Below are positions 45,429 to 56,635 of a stretch of DNA of 64,000 bases, piece by piece. Source of the DNA: Branchinecta lynchi (Eukaryota > Arthropoda > Branchiopoda > Anostraca > Branchinectidae); contig JAKZAP010000005.1 in assembly GCA_023053575.1 (NCBI GenBank), positions 1,054,001-1,118,000 of the forward strand, written 5' to 3'. A program made the translations under genes and the position numbers. Each line of letters opens with the position of its first letter. The stretch's first letter is position 1. The notes beneath the pieces are model-generated. The model did not search any database. It was not told the origin of the DNA and saw only the letters and a program-made list of their open reading frames with translations.

Positions 45429-46744
45429 GTGGATGTTGTCAAACTTTGTACAGTGAACAAAAACAAAGGTATTTAAAAAAAGATATTCTGATCGTGGCTA
45501 CTTAATCAATAGCAGTTCGAAAATATATTCAGCATTAGCAACAGGAATATCTTTCGCTGGTAGTTTTGTAGCCTTTAAGTATCCTATCTTTTCGCCAAGA
45601 AAAGTTTCCTCCCCGAGGTCTGAATTGTGACCGATGTACGTCTAAAACGAACTATTGCCTTTCACAGAAAAAGATTCTGTTCTTGTGACATCACAAGCTT
45701 TGGAAGCGTTCAAGAGAAGTAACTGCCGTTGGACAGGGCAAAGCTACGCCCCAATTTATAGCAGTCTGAAAAGAAACGAACATACAACAATGCGAGTTTA
45801 CTAGTAAAGCTAATATGCTACCCATTTCTACACGCACCATGCATCATATGGTGTACTGAAGAAAATAGTCAAGTTTTTCATCACCATTTTTACCTTTCCT
45901 TTTAAGTCTAGGATCATCTTAAAAAGTTCGTGTCTATGCTATAAAGAGGAACTTTCCAAAATTAAAATACGACCTTAAATGTTGCCTCAACTGTATTAGC
46001 TGCACTGTATTTAATACTTCAAATCCAGATTCCCAAGGTAACACGACCAAAGGTTTCGATGAGATCCCGAAGGTGAATATTTGTTGATCTTTAAAAGACA
46101 AGAAGTTGGGCCTGGAAGATGCTCGATCTTTACCAGACCCCACACAAATCTGTTAATCTTCCTAATCGACCATTAACCAAATGCACTAGGTAATAATTTC
46201 TAGCAAAAACAATATAGGAAAATCAAGCTCATTCGTGAATATCCAAGGTTCCGACTGGATCTTCGATATTGAGGCGGAAACAGATAGTATTTCCTGATTC
46301 AGTGTGTCTTCATCGGGTAAAAAACAAATAAAAGCAAGAACGATGGTCTCTCGTCCATCCACCGATCAAGAATTTTCCGACAAAAATGAGCGGAGGTGGA
46401 GCCAATACAGAGCCTTCTTGGTCGCCCGTGTATACTCGCTGGTCTCCGCCGTTACACACTTGAGTCATTTGCGAAAAAAATAATGTAGCCACTAGCGAGG
46501 CGGATGTTCTGGCCGTTCACACGGGAAGGAAACAGCATTCATTTTGGTTGAGTAGACGCTGGGCGTCAGATTAGTGGTGCGACAAATAAAAGTAAACTTT
46601 ACGATGGTCGTTCATAATCGCTTTTGTTATACCATGACCATCAATATGGATATTGAAATCCATTGTGACATTTCTTTTTATGTCTCTGGTTAGAATCATA
46701 CAATGAAAAACTGGGATTTGAAGCATACTCACTAAAGTCATGAC
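45429..46744. other. Intergenic, small F1 left-end fragment
   Basis: ACGACCAAAGGTTTCGATGA with GATCCCGAAGG near 46042-46070 is a stray F1 left end. Elsewhere no gene is recognised, though a 53-codon open stretch near 45645-45800 could be chance. Confidence 0.35.
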
Positions 46745-47055
46745 CAGAGGCATCACGGTCGGTAAAATACCAGAGTCGGCGCGAAGCGCCGCGATTTTTA
46801 GTCAAAACAGTTGATTTTTTTTCATGAAAACAGTCGGTTTTTCTGAAAATTGGTCGATTTTTCGTCAAAATGTCGGTTTTTCTGAAAATCAGTGGATTTT
46901 TCGGAAAATCAGTCGATTTAAAAAAAAAAATGGAATTTTTATTGTTGAAAACAGTCCTTTTCTCTTTAAAAAAAAGTCGGTAAAAATTACCAGCCAGTCG
47001 GTAAATGCCTCGTCCCCCCCCCCCCCCCCAAGCATTTTGGCTAGTAACGCCTCTG
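46745..47055 (-). mobile_element. F3 hAT MITE, minus orientation
   Basis: Ends CAGAGGCATCACGG and GCTAGTAACGCCTCTG are inverted. Flanks GTCATGAC (46737-46744) and GTAATGAC (47056-47063) agree at 7 of 8 bases. It contains GGCGCGAAGCGCCGCG, repeated CAGTCGATTTTT-like words and a 16-base C run at 47014-47029 just inside the end. Confidence 0.82.
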
Positions 47056-47063
47056 GTAATGAC

Positions 47064-47606
47064 CAACTGAATTTCAACATCTTTAGTTTTAACTGTGTCA
47101 GAGGAGTGTAAAATAAGAGTAATGTAATTAAGGCTTGTGAGGATTACTGGAATTACCGAAAAGGTAGAATAGCATGGAATAGTCAAAATAATACCAGTAG
47201 GAGAATGTATATTTTGTGTTTTTCTTCTTTTTTTTCCTAGAAAAAAAAATATGTACACATTTCGATTTAGTAAGTTTGATTTCGATTAAGTAGTGAGTTG
47301 AAAAACAAAAGTTCACGTGAACCTGGTATATCCCAGACAGCGCACTATTGTCTTTTAGCTTATTACCTACAAATAATTCCATGTCACGAGGCACACCCAC
47401 AAACTAGAACCCACATTGGAGTCCTTGTTTTTTTAAATTTAATTCAAAATAGTTTCTGGTTGGTTTGTCAAAGTAGAAACCTATTGTGTAATGTTCCAGC
47501 TGCGTAATATTTGTTCATTTCCACTCAGCCAGTTTCTTTATATTTGGATATATTCTTAATTGCTTCTGAATTTTCTTGTCAACCCCAGAAAGCTTGTAAG
47601 AATCAA
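47064..47606. other. Intergenic, nothing recognised
   Basis: AT-rich sequence with no supported feature. Confidence 0.35.
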
Positions 47607-47608
47607 TA

Positions 47609-47983
47609 GTTGCGTTTTTGATCCGAATTCTCGCTTCTGAATTCTCGGTTCTCTTACAAATTACTGGTTTTGAGCTTCTGACTTCTCCATTCTCGCTTTT
47701 GACAAAAACAGCTCGAAACAGCTTTTGCAGCTCGGTATGCGTGTTTATGCATATTGAACACCCGAACTCTCTTGACCAATCAGGGAGGAGAACGGAGTGA
47801 GGAGAATCGAGAACTCGCCATCGGAGCAACTTCTCGATTCTGCAGAATCGCGAGGCTTTCTCCGTTCTCGATCCTGATAAAAACGGAAGAATAGGAGAAC
47901 TCACTTCATCTGAATAGTCCAAAAACGCAAAATATGAGTATTTGGAGGAGAATCGCGAGGAGAATTCGGATAAAAAATGCAAC
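47609..47983. mobile_element. TA-flanked MITE, sibling of 16547-16941
   Basis: Termini GTTGCGTTTTTGATCCGAAT and ATTCGGATAAAAAATGCAAC are inverted, with TA on each side (47607-47608 and 47984-47985). The interior is collinear with 16547-16941. A 155-codon minus-strand frame passes through it and owes its openness to the GAGAATTC-rich composition. Confidence 0.75.
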
Positions 47984-48259
47984 TAATGAGACGGCAACCA
48001 CTGTTACCCGTCCAGTCCAGTGTGAACAGGCTTATCACTTTTGCCTCCGTCCGGCTTTTTAGTGCGACGTATACTGCATTACACCTTCTCTGTAGAGGTA
48101 GCGACTTTTGACGTCCCGGGTAAGCTCCGCCTCGGCTCGTTTTGCGTCGGGAGTCGGTCGTATTTTACTCGACTCGGGATGTTTGTGTGACAAAGATAGG
48201 GAGACAACAGTTCTATCTCATTATTTCTTCTTGATCGGGTACAACAACCAGTTTTATCA

Positions 48260-48800
48260 ACATCAGATTTTGTTTGTTTACTTTTACCGAATTTTCGGGT
48301 TTGACCGGATTCCAGTCAAACTGTCTGTCCGGAGAGGAGATGCAGTTTATGTATGGATTCAGCATGTATTCTTTCTTATCTCAACCCTATATCGATTCGT
48401 ATATTCCTATATGCGATTGATTTCAGAAGAAAAATCCTTTTACAGACACGAAGTTTCCGGATTTTGCTAGATTCTAGTCAGTCTACTTGCCTGGAGAGAA
48501 TATGAAGTTCGAATATGGATTCAGGATGATCGACCAACGTTTTACTTCTAATATATTTCAGATAAGATTTTTACTCTTACCAATTTTCCGGCTTTCGCTG
48601 GATTCCCGGCGAACTACTTGTCCGGAGAAAAAATGAAGTTCAAAAACAGATTCGACATGTCTGAGCCCCTATGTCGAACCATTCTTCAGCTTCAGATGTA
48701 CTTTTTGTATGAAATTTTCTCTGGGGCCAACTATTTGTTAGGTGACAAAAAGAAGTTCAGTTCTGGATTCAGCATGGAAACTTGCCTATCAATTGACTGT
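48260..48800 (+). mobile_element. F1 monomer fragment, plus orientation
   Basis: Four or so degraded monomers with GACCGGATTCCAGTCAAACT, GTCCGGAGA and GGATTCAGCATG words and neither terminus. It is followed by an F1 copy in the opposite direction. Confidence 0.6.
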
Positions 48801-48833
48801 CACAATTGTACGACTGTCACTTTATTACTCCAC

Positions 48834-49735
48834 TTTTTGGGATCCCGAAACGTAAGTGGAGGGATACCTATGACATCGCAAAAGTTGTCCGTCTGTCCAT
48901 CTGTAAGCACGATAACTCGAAGGGAATGAGATATTTGGATGAATCTTGGTGTGAGGATTAGTTGGGTCATCGGACAAGTCAAGTTCGTAAATGGTCTTTG
49001 TAGCCGTACATTTAGGGGTGGGGGAGGGGGTTCAAATTAAGGGTCAAACAATGTGATAGTCGATTCTGGGGTAAGAAGACATGCTTAATACGAAGGTGAA
49101 AACCATTTTCTCGACGGATAAGTAGTTCGCCCGGAATCCGGCCCAAACCGGAAAGTTTATTAAAATTAAAAGTTTTATTTGGAGTTGATTAGATGTTCGA
49201 TTTAGGGCAAGAAGACATGTTGAACACTTATGTGAAAACAATTTTCTACCGGGACATGTAGTTCGCCGGAATCCGGCCAAAACCGTAAATTGTTTAAAGT
49301 TAAAGTTTTATTTGTAGTTGATTAGATATCCGATTTAGCGGTAAGAAGAGATGCTGAATCCATGTGTGACAATTATCGACCGGAATCCGGCTGGAATCGG
49401 AAAATTTGTTATAAGTTAAATTATTGGAAGTTGATTAGATGTTCATTATTGGGGAAAGAAGATACCCTGAGTTCATTTCTTAGCTTACTTTTTTCGCCGG
49501 ACAAGTAGTGGCAGGAAGTTTAAGTCAAAACAGATATGACTTATACACACATGCTGAATCCGTATCTGAATTTGGTTTTCTCAGAGGATTAGCTATTCAC
49601 CTTAATCTGTTTCTGAATTTTAAAAGTAAAAATGTTCAAGGAGTCTGGCGAAGACTGGATCTGGCGAAGACAAGACTCAGTTGTCTGGATCAAATATTGA
49701 ATGTTTGGGATACCATTGAAACCGTCGGTCTTGTT
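48834..49735 (-). mobile_element. F1 element, complete, minus orientation
   Basis: Starts TTTTTGGGATCCCGAAACGT (right end, complement) at 48834 and ends at 49735 with the complement of AACAAGACCGACGGTTTCAA. It holds about five monomers and is more diverged than the copy at 57618. Confidence 0.7.
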
Positions 49736-49802
49736 CTTGATTGTTGTAGTGGGTTAAAAACAAATTGTTATTATTAGCTTGAAAAATATTTGTTTTGTGT
49801 CA

Positions 49803-50001
49803 TCCCTTAATTTAGAACTCCCTCCCACACTCCTAAATATAGGGCTATGGGGCCAATCTACGAACTTTCCCTGTACTTTGACCCACTGGGACCTAAAACC
49901 AAGTTTTAACAAAACATCTCAATCCCGCCGATAGTTATAGTGCTGACAGACGGGCAACTCTTACGAAGTCATAGGTATTCCGTCACTTACGTTTCGGGAT
50001 A
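49803..50001 (+). mobile_element. F1 right-region fragment
   Basis: CTAAATATAGGGCTATGGGG, ACCAAGTTTTAACAAAACAT, GACAGACGGGCAACTC and TCACTTACGTTTCGGGAT reproduce the F1 right region up to a decayed terminus. Confidence 0.6.
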
Positions 50002-50127
50002 AACAAAACCGCCGTACTGGAAACACAGATGAAGCGCCTGGAAACACCTGGACGCGCCAAAGCTTGAGGCGATTCGCACGCATCTGATAAATACGACCTC
50101 GATATTGAGTAGTACTAGGTTGGTAAA

Positions 50128-50210
50128 TTTTCCTTGGATATTCGATGAATGTATTTGAATTTCCGACTGAAACGAAATGACACCAAAGGTGATGATTCCA
50201 AAATGACACA
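50128..50210. repeat. 85-bp dispersed repeat, copy 1
   Basis: TTTTCCTTGGATATTCGATG through CGACTGAAACGAAATGACAC to GGTGATGATTCCAAAATGAC is nearly identical to 57096-57180. It carries no known end structures. Confidence 0.65.
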
Positions 50211-51265
50211 CCAATGTGTGCTGTATGTGACACAACCGTTTTCGTCAAAGGCTCGCCCAGTTTTCAAGCTGATATCTGAACCTCCTCTTTAACAGTTACG
50301 TTGCGTACTTACATAGTAACAGGTACAAACTTGGTCGCTCAGTTGAAGATACAAAAAAGGCTTAGGCTTGAATTCAGGGTATCCGTCACACTTAAAGGAG
50401 TTACCGTATATCATAAGCATTCTAGCACTTGCAACGTTTAACCCAAGACCCAAGATGAAGCCACGACTCGATCCGACCACTGGGTAGCGGCGCGGGTCGG
50501 AAGCGCCCGACATGGGGAGGCTGGCATCATAGTTTGACCACGGATCTAAAAAAAAAGTTTATTTGTAGCAGGCATATGGAAAATGTGTAGAAAAATCAAA
50601 GTAATTATTTGTATTATCAATTTTGTATCTTGGTATTTTTGTTTTCTGTTATTTCTTGTTAGTTCCCGGAAGTCATAAGAATTAAGGATGTAAACTAGAT
50701 CACAATCAACAAACGCCTACGCCGTAAATTACACTAAATTCGTTAGTGATTTCAATTCAGCTTCCGAGAAAAAAAACCCGTCAAACTGACCGATGATTTC
50801 TTCTTCCGACATATCTAAAGTCCACATGGTGATATACTTAGTTGTTTTAATCCTCTTACACGCCACTCGATCTTCTCGTTGGTCTTACTAGTCTGGGGCC
50901 CAAGTATCAAAATGTGAAAAGTAGCTTTCCCGTCGGGGGCAGCTGATCCGACGATGGATTCTAGGTAAATCGACCACGCTGATTTCGAATCTGGGCGGGA
51001 TACTGGGATCAGACATGTGCTAAAGATGTTACGCACCAACACTCAAATTCGGATGTCTTGGCGTTCCATTTCATTTTTCTAAAGCGGATCGAAAACTATT
51101 ATCAGCTAACCAGCTACGGTGATTCCAACTCTGACTAATAACTATCCTTCAGAAACAATGGAAAAGTTTATTTAGGTATGTTTATTTACGGTGAAAGAGT
51201 ACATTTATTAAAACCATATTTGCAAAAGTTGGTCCTGTCAACTTTCATATTTAATCACAAATGAG
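50211..51265. other. Intergenic, nothing recognised
   Basis: Short frames only; none shows a known domain. The segment beyond 51170 may hold the 3' flank of the decayed coding relic that follows. Confidence 0.35.
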
Positions 51266-52300
51266 TTAGGCTTCGAAATCCTCTTCTTCCTCGTCTATTA
51301 CAATGACATTGACACATTTCCCCCCGGATGCGCATAGTAAATCACGAGATCTCTTGGTTACAGCACATGAGCATTTTTGCTGCAAGATTTCTTGCAGGCA
51401 CAAAAAACACCGACCAGTGTCTGGAAAAATATGGCCCATCAGTTGCCACTGCTTTTGCTCCCCCACGTATCTCATCGGCCCATCCATAGTCCAGTGGGTT
51501 CAAAGAGACAGATATGGGGTCGTGAGCTTGCGTCAACACGGAAAATTGCAAAAATGCACGCAGCCAGTGCAAAAAAAATGATCTGTCGGTGGGTGACAGC
51601 CACATGGGCTCCTTTTGCTTGGCAAAGGATGTATACGGAGATCATTTTTAGGCGATTCTTCAGCCGTTTCATAGTATGGCTGTCACTCTGCTTTAAAAGG
51701 ACAGAAAGTTTTCTCTGATTTGTGATGTTTTGTACACACTACCATCATTTACACTTTGGTTCAATTTCCATCACAAGTTCCTCAAGCATTTATCGAGATA
51801 CCTGGCCTTCTCTGCAACAAGATCACGAGCCCTGCATCCAGAAGCAAGAAGAATATCTCGCTCAGTTAGTGCACAAGCATGTTCAATTACTATGTTAACG
51901 CTCCTTGACGCTTCAGAAACTCTGCGAAGTTGAGACTCTGGCCTCACTTTACATTCTTTTTTCAGGTAAAAGAGGAAAGTGTCAGTATATGAAAAGTCAA
52001 CACTTTGAGACCTTAACTGTAGGACCATGGGACTAGGAGTTGATGTTGATGTCCAAGTTGCACAGTGTCAGAAGTCCCATCAGCTAACAAGACTGAGGAC
52101 TTAGAAGTGGAAAAAAACTTTTTCCTACAAGTTTGATGCAACACACAATCACAAAAATCAGGTTTTGACATTGCAGTCATAAGCTTTTTTGCAGCAAATC
52201 ATTTAGCTTGTCCAACACTTTAGCCTGTACCAAGGAGCGATGTCAGTTGTTTGGCACAAATACACATAGAAAAGTCAATCAGTTTTCTCTTTTATGGGCT
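51266..52300 (-). pseudogene. Decayed coding relic of unknown family
   Basis: Several minus-strand segments in different frames look like pieces of one protein. In order they are: CDCVLHQTCRKKFF near 52115; YTDTFLFYLKKECKVRPESQ near 51970, running on to RARDLVAEKARYLDKCLRNL; TDRSFFLHWLRAFLQFSVLT with AHDPISVSLNPLDYGW near 51540; and DGPMRYVGEQKQWQLMGHIF then PDTGRCFLCLQEILQQKC, ending VIVIDEEEEDFEA and stop at 51266. The third and fourth blocks overlap in different frames, which implies a frameshift. Cysteine pairs hint at zinc binding. I do not recognise the family; a repeated or transposon-borne gene is as likely as a host gene. Confidence 0.45.
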
Positions 52301-53348
52301 GTTGGCAAACAGCATCCATTTTTGGCAAACCGTAACCATCTACAATCTCTTCTTCCACTGATTAACGATTGAGAAACCCCTTGATAAACTTTTCATGATA
52401 TTTGGCCTTCTCACTGCATGCCACCAAAGATTTAGGTGCTGGCAATAGCAGCACCTGCCATTGTAGTCATCAGAGGCCTGTAGTGCCTGTCTCTTACTGT
52501 CTTCAATGTATCACTGAGCTTGTCCAGGACTCAAGCCTCTGATAAAGGAAGAATATCCGTGTTTGGCACAAAATAAGAAAGTCAGATTTCTCCTCTTTCT
52601 TTAGGCTATTAGCAATCCGGACCTGCTTCTTGGTCAGTTGATCCATTCAATTTCCTGTAAAGAATAAAATATGTTACAATACCATAGGTATAGGTATTTG
52701 ATGCTCAAGCACCTTTTTTGTTGTTTGTGTTTTTCTCTCTTATTTTGTTATTGTTTAATATGTTGTTGTTGTTGTTTTTTTGTATGTTTTTGAGTGGCCC
52801 TAGTTGGTCCTTAGTTCAATGAAAATAAAATAAAATAAATAAATATTATAGTATTAACAAACCTTGCAATTACAGAGGAATTTACAGTTGTTAAAACAAA
52901 TATAATACAATAAAATTTGTTGATTTTTAGCTTGGCTAACTAGTTGCAAACAAAGACCATAAAATATCTCATAAGAAAAAGAAAATAAACAATACAAACA
53001 CATATTAGGGACTCAACATGGTTAGCCTTTTATAATAATGGAGATTTTTGCAAGTAAACTTTATTCTGACTACCATAGTTGTGCGTAGCAGCTTCAGGGT
53101 TCTGTATTTTTCCCTGTACCCTACTAATGATCAAACCACAGGATATGAAAATATTTCTGCTGACTAGTCGGAGACTCACAGCATCTAGGTTATTCACTAA
53201 GCTACTGATTTACTGTAACCCGACTTTGCTACTGAGCTTCTCAGCCTTTTTAGCTGCTCAAATTAGTTAAGTTATCATAAAAAAAAATGGAAATAGCCAT
53301 GTGGCATGGCCGACAAGCGTCAGACATCCGTACAGTATGTACAGTGAA
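52301..53348. other. Intergenic with LINE-like 3' tail
   Basis: At about 52740-52850, TGGCCCTAGTTGGTCC followed by an A-rich TAAATAAATA tail resembles 1095-1158, as for truncated LINE 3' ends. The stretch to the left may contain more of the decayed relic on the minus strand. No intact gene is seen. Confidence 0.4.
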
Positions 53349-53394
53349 CAGGGGCGTCACAACTGTGGGGGGGGGGGGGGCGACCCTTCCAAGT

Positions 53395-53670
53395 GTAAAT
53401 ATTCCTTCAGCCCAAGCTGACTGCGAATCATATTTGATGGTGCAAAATGGATACGTCAGCTGATCTTCTTGGAGCTATACTTCGGCCGTTCTTGGCAAGG
53501 GCCTCTTCAGGCTCAAAACCACTCAAGTTGGAAAAACGAACCCTTCCCTCAAGTTCATTTTCCAACTTGAGCGGTTTTGAGCCTGAAGAGGACCCTTGCC
53601 AAGAAGGGCTGAAATATAGCTCCAATAAAATTCAGCTGACGTATCCGTTTTGCACGATCAAATATCCTCC
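53395..53670. mobile_element. F9 foldback, complete, nested in F3
   Basis: ATATTTGATGGTGCAAAATG and GATACGTCAGCTG on the left pair with CAGCTGACGTATCCGTTTTG and ATCAAATAT on the right. The centre pairs TTCTTGGCAAGGG with CCCTTGCCAAGAA and CAAGTTGGAAAA with TTTTCCAACTTG. It shares these arms with 15953-16136. Confidence 0.7.
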
Positions 53671-53727
53671 AAATGTGTCCGGCCAGTCTGTAAAAAATAA
53701 CTGAGTTGGCGTGAAGCACTGCAATTT

Positions 53728-54285
53728 AAATATTCTTTGAGCCCAAGCTGACTTTGAAACATTTATTCAAACAGTGTTTACAATAGATACGTCAGCTATG
53801 ATTTTTCATCAGCGATATTTCGGCCCTTCTTGGCAAGGGTCCTCGTCAGGCTGTCAATCCTCTGGTTCAACTTCGGGGAAGGAAACAAACCTGTAATAAA
53901 TAACTGAAGCTTCTACCGACTATAAATATCTTATTAAAGTAAATTATCTTCAAATACCACTATAATGAAAAAACTAGTCCTGAGATTTAATTTTTACAAC
54001 GACGCTGTTTTTGCTGCACGATTGAGGCGATGGCAGGAAAAGGGTTTTTTCTGCATTTTGATCAATTTCGGGTTTTTCATTAATAAGGGGCTGAAAACTT
54101 AAATATTATTTTATTAATGACCTCGTTCTACGTTTCTATTATGAGTACTTGCCTGAATCTATTACTTTGAATAATCACTGCACGGAAAAACTAGTGCGAG
54201 ATTTAATTTTTGACACGGCTGCTGTTTTTGCTGCACGATTGGGGCGAGGGCAGGAAATATTCATAGCTGACGTATCCGTTGTAAA
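53728..54285. mobile_element. Second F9-type foldback, nested in F3
   Basis: CAGTGTTTACAATAGATACG near 53774 faces CGTATCCGTTGTAAACACTG ending at 54290. The F3 target word CACTGCAATTT stands on both sides (53717-53727 and 54286-54296). Inside, a segment of about 95 bp (CTAGTNCGAGATTTAATTTTT, GTTTTTGCTGCACGATTG, GGCAGGAAA) occurs twice, near 53970 and 54190. Confidence 0.6.
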
Positions 54286-54523
54286 CACTGCAATTTTCCG
54301 TCAAAACAGTTTTTTTTTTCATGAAAACAGTTATTTTTCCTGAAAATCAGTTGATTTTTTGTCAAAACAGTCATTTTTTAAATCAGTAAATTATTTTTCA
54401 AAGCTCTCATTTTTGTTCTTGAAAACAGTTCTTCTTTCTGCAACAACAGTCAGTTAATACCTTGTCCCCCCCCCCCCCCCCCCCCCAACAAACATTTCAG
54501 CTAGTAACGCCTCTGACAGTGAC

Positions 54524-55619
54524 AGTAACTTAGCATAGCCTCCGGCCTCCAAAAATGAGGCTTTTATAATGGACTGACTAACAGTTCTGTAACATTCACA
54601 AAAAAAAACAATACATACCATGAATTATCTTAAACTCTCGACAGTCCAACTTATTTGCTGTTTAATCTGGGCCTATAAGCAAGTGGAGCTTTCTACTACC
54701 TAAAAGGCCTTAACCCACACTCAAGAACAACCATATTGCAGCTCTGCTTGAATGATTTTTACCTGTTTATTCTTCTTAATATCCTCCAATTCTCAGGTGA
54801 AATATCTTGGAATTCTTGGTTTGTAAACACTATTGCCACTTTTTCTTGTCTGGAACATGTGACTTTTGGCCGCAAAAGAGTTTTGCTTACTTTTTATATT
54901 TACTTGCAAGGAACCGGTCGTAGAATTTTGGCTTGCTCTGTCGAAGAAGTGAAAACTGTCATTAACCGCAAATTTCTGCGACAGGCGGCAACGCTGCTTC
55001 TGAAATGTTTGAATGTTTGTTTACATCTGCTTGCTTTTGATTGGTCGAAAGTTGGACCGCGGATGTAACAGCACAAACCGCAACCGCAGAATAGTTAGAG
55101 TGTAAGAGGTTAGAAAAGCATATCCGATATACCAAAAAGCTGTATCCCGGTAACTTTCGTGAGTAACAGAACGTACGGGAGGTCCTGTGATCTCTAGAGG
55201 TGTTGCCCCAGTAAGACCCTCCACTTTTAGAAGGAGAAGACTTTCGGTTCAGTGGACCCCAGACTATACTATATATTTTGACCACCGCCGGGAGATCAAT
55301 GAAAAGTTAATTAGCAATGGCGGACTTGCTTTGTGTTGAAGTAATTTGTGCATAACGTTTGCCACCGTCAGGATTTGGGCGAAAACAAAGGTAACAGCGT
55401 GTTCGTAAAAATTTGACCCATCGAAAAATGATGGCGTCTCCCACCTTCTCAGCCGCATGAATCAAAGACTTTAAGTCAAGATCATTAGCTCAAAGATACC
55501 ATTTTTTCACGCCCTAATTTTTAACACCCCTTCTTAAACTCTGCTCTGAATGTTGCATTGGCGACGCCTTTGTTTGCGATTATCTACATGTTGGTGCGAA
55601 ATGTAGATGTGAAGTCATT
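54524..55619. other. Intergenic, possible but unproven minus-strand frames
   Basis: Minus-strand frames at 55264-55458 and 55021-55224 begin with methionine and one has a hydrophobic stretch (DTAFWYIGYAFLTSYTLTIL). They overlap other frames, match no family I know and lack clear splice signals. I leave them uncalled. Confidence 0.35.
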
Positions 55620-55755
55620 TTAAATTAAGTCAACCCCACTCTTTTCTACAACTTGACCTGTGCTTTGATCCAAGAGACCTTCAAACCAAGTTTGACAAAG
55701 ATATCTCGACCTGTCGAGAGTTTTTTTTTGCCATCAGAAGGACACAAAAGTGTAC
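55620..55755 (+). mobile_element. F1 right-region fragment
   Basis: CAACTTGACCTGTGCTTTGA, CAAACCAAGTTTGACAAAGA and TATCTCGACCTGTCGAGAG follow the F1 right region, then it breaks off before the terminus. Confidence 0.5.
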
Positions 55756-55827
55756 GAAGCCTTCTGCGTCTTGTCAGTCTCCACTTCCGTTCTAGAATCC
55801 CAGAAAATGTTTAAGTTTTAGCCGAAA

Positions 55828-55940
55828 ATGGCTGGGATAGGACAATCTAGTTACCCATCAATTATTCACTTAAATTGGCTTGAAGACGCACTGAAAATAC
55901 TTTACTTCGTTGTTTCGCCATTCACGGGTAATCATTTCAA
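55828..55940 (+). repeat. Dispersed repeat, copy 1 (partner at 63888)
   Basis: GGCTGGGATAGGACAATCTA, TTACCCATCAATTATTCACT and TACTTCGTTGTTTCGCCATT match 63888-64000 with scattered differences. The second copy runs off the window, so the ends are unknown. Confidence 0.6.
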
Positions 55941-56444
55941 ATATTGGAATTTTCTTGTGATTTGTGGTACCTCTGTGCGCTTGTATTTTTGTGTATGCCT
56001 TACGAGAAAGATTGGTGATTTTTCTTTTTGTTCAGGCACTAAGCATTCTTCACTAATCTCACTACTGTCCACTGAAAAGCCGGGCTGTGAGGACAGCCGT
56101 AGATATTCTGAACGTCCTAACTAGAGCAGATAGTGGAAAATAAAAATACCTTGGCAGAATCCAAATAGTTCAGTGTGTTCAATCAGGCGACACGAAAATA
56201 AGTTCGCTTTTCATTTAAACTTTAAATAACCTTCCGCCGACGAAAGAAAACGCCGAGTCGAACTAACTGTAAATGTTCCTTTGAATTTTCTTTTACCATT
56301 CCTGCCATTCGTGCTGTTGCTTTCTCTTATTATTATCGCGTATCTGATTTTTGCCGACTTCAATATTAATCCAAGGTCATCAGCTGCAATTCGATCACTC
56401 CGTCTTCCCCTTTCAGCGCTCGCGGTCAAATTGACAGGATGCAG

Positions 56445-56510
56445 GTAGCGATCTCATTTGCGATCGTGAATGAATTCTGATTTTGAATGAATAATTTTAT
56501 TTCCTTGCAG
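56445..56510 (+). other. Probable 66-bp intron in the DDX6 5' UTR
   Basis: GATGCAG followed by GTAGCG offers a donor at 56445, and TATTTCCTTGCAG offers an acceptor ending at 56510, just ahead of the exon that holds the DDX6 start. It is an inference from motifs only; the transcription start is not known. Confidence 0.5.
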
Positions 56511-56582
56511 ATTGTTGTCGTGTGAAGATCGTTGATCGAAAAGAAGAAGTTTTGTGATAGCGCATTAAATAGAGAAGCAATC

Positions 56583-56635
56583 ATGGCTGAAAACGGACCT
56601 GTATTATCTCAGAATGATGACAATGCTTTTGCAGC
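56583..56635 (+). CDS. DDX6: DDX6 coding exon 1
   Basis: Encodes [17 protein letters not shown] and two bases of residue 18. The donor is GTAAGTAG. The same exon probably starts at 56511 and includes about 72 bases of 5' UTR containing the in-frame TGA. This N-terminal segment is poorly conserved in the family, so it is placed by frame continuity. Confidence 0.85.

Larger units (their letters stand above)
53349..54515 (-). mobile_element. F3 hAT MITE carrying two foldback insertions
   Basis: Left end CAGGGGCGTCACAACTG, right end CTAGTAACGCCTCTG. Flanks ACAGTGAA (53341-53348) and ACAGTGAC (54516-54523) agree at 7 of 8 bases. F3 landmarks appear in pieces: a 14-base G run at 53367-53380, GTCTGTAAAAAATAACTGAG with GGCGTGAAGC near 53690-53717, CAGTTATTTTTCCTG-like words near 54330, and a 21-base C run at 54466-54486. 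Between them sit two F9 foldbacks. Confidence 0.78.

Noticed and set aside
55021..55458. Minus-strand frames with a membrane-like stretch, considered as a gene divergent from DDX6
   Set aside because: Frames overlap and are broken, no family is recognised and no splice sites give continuity.
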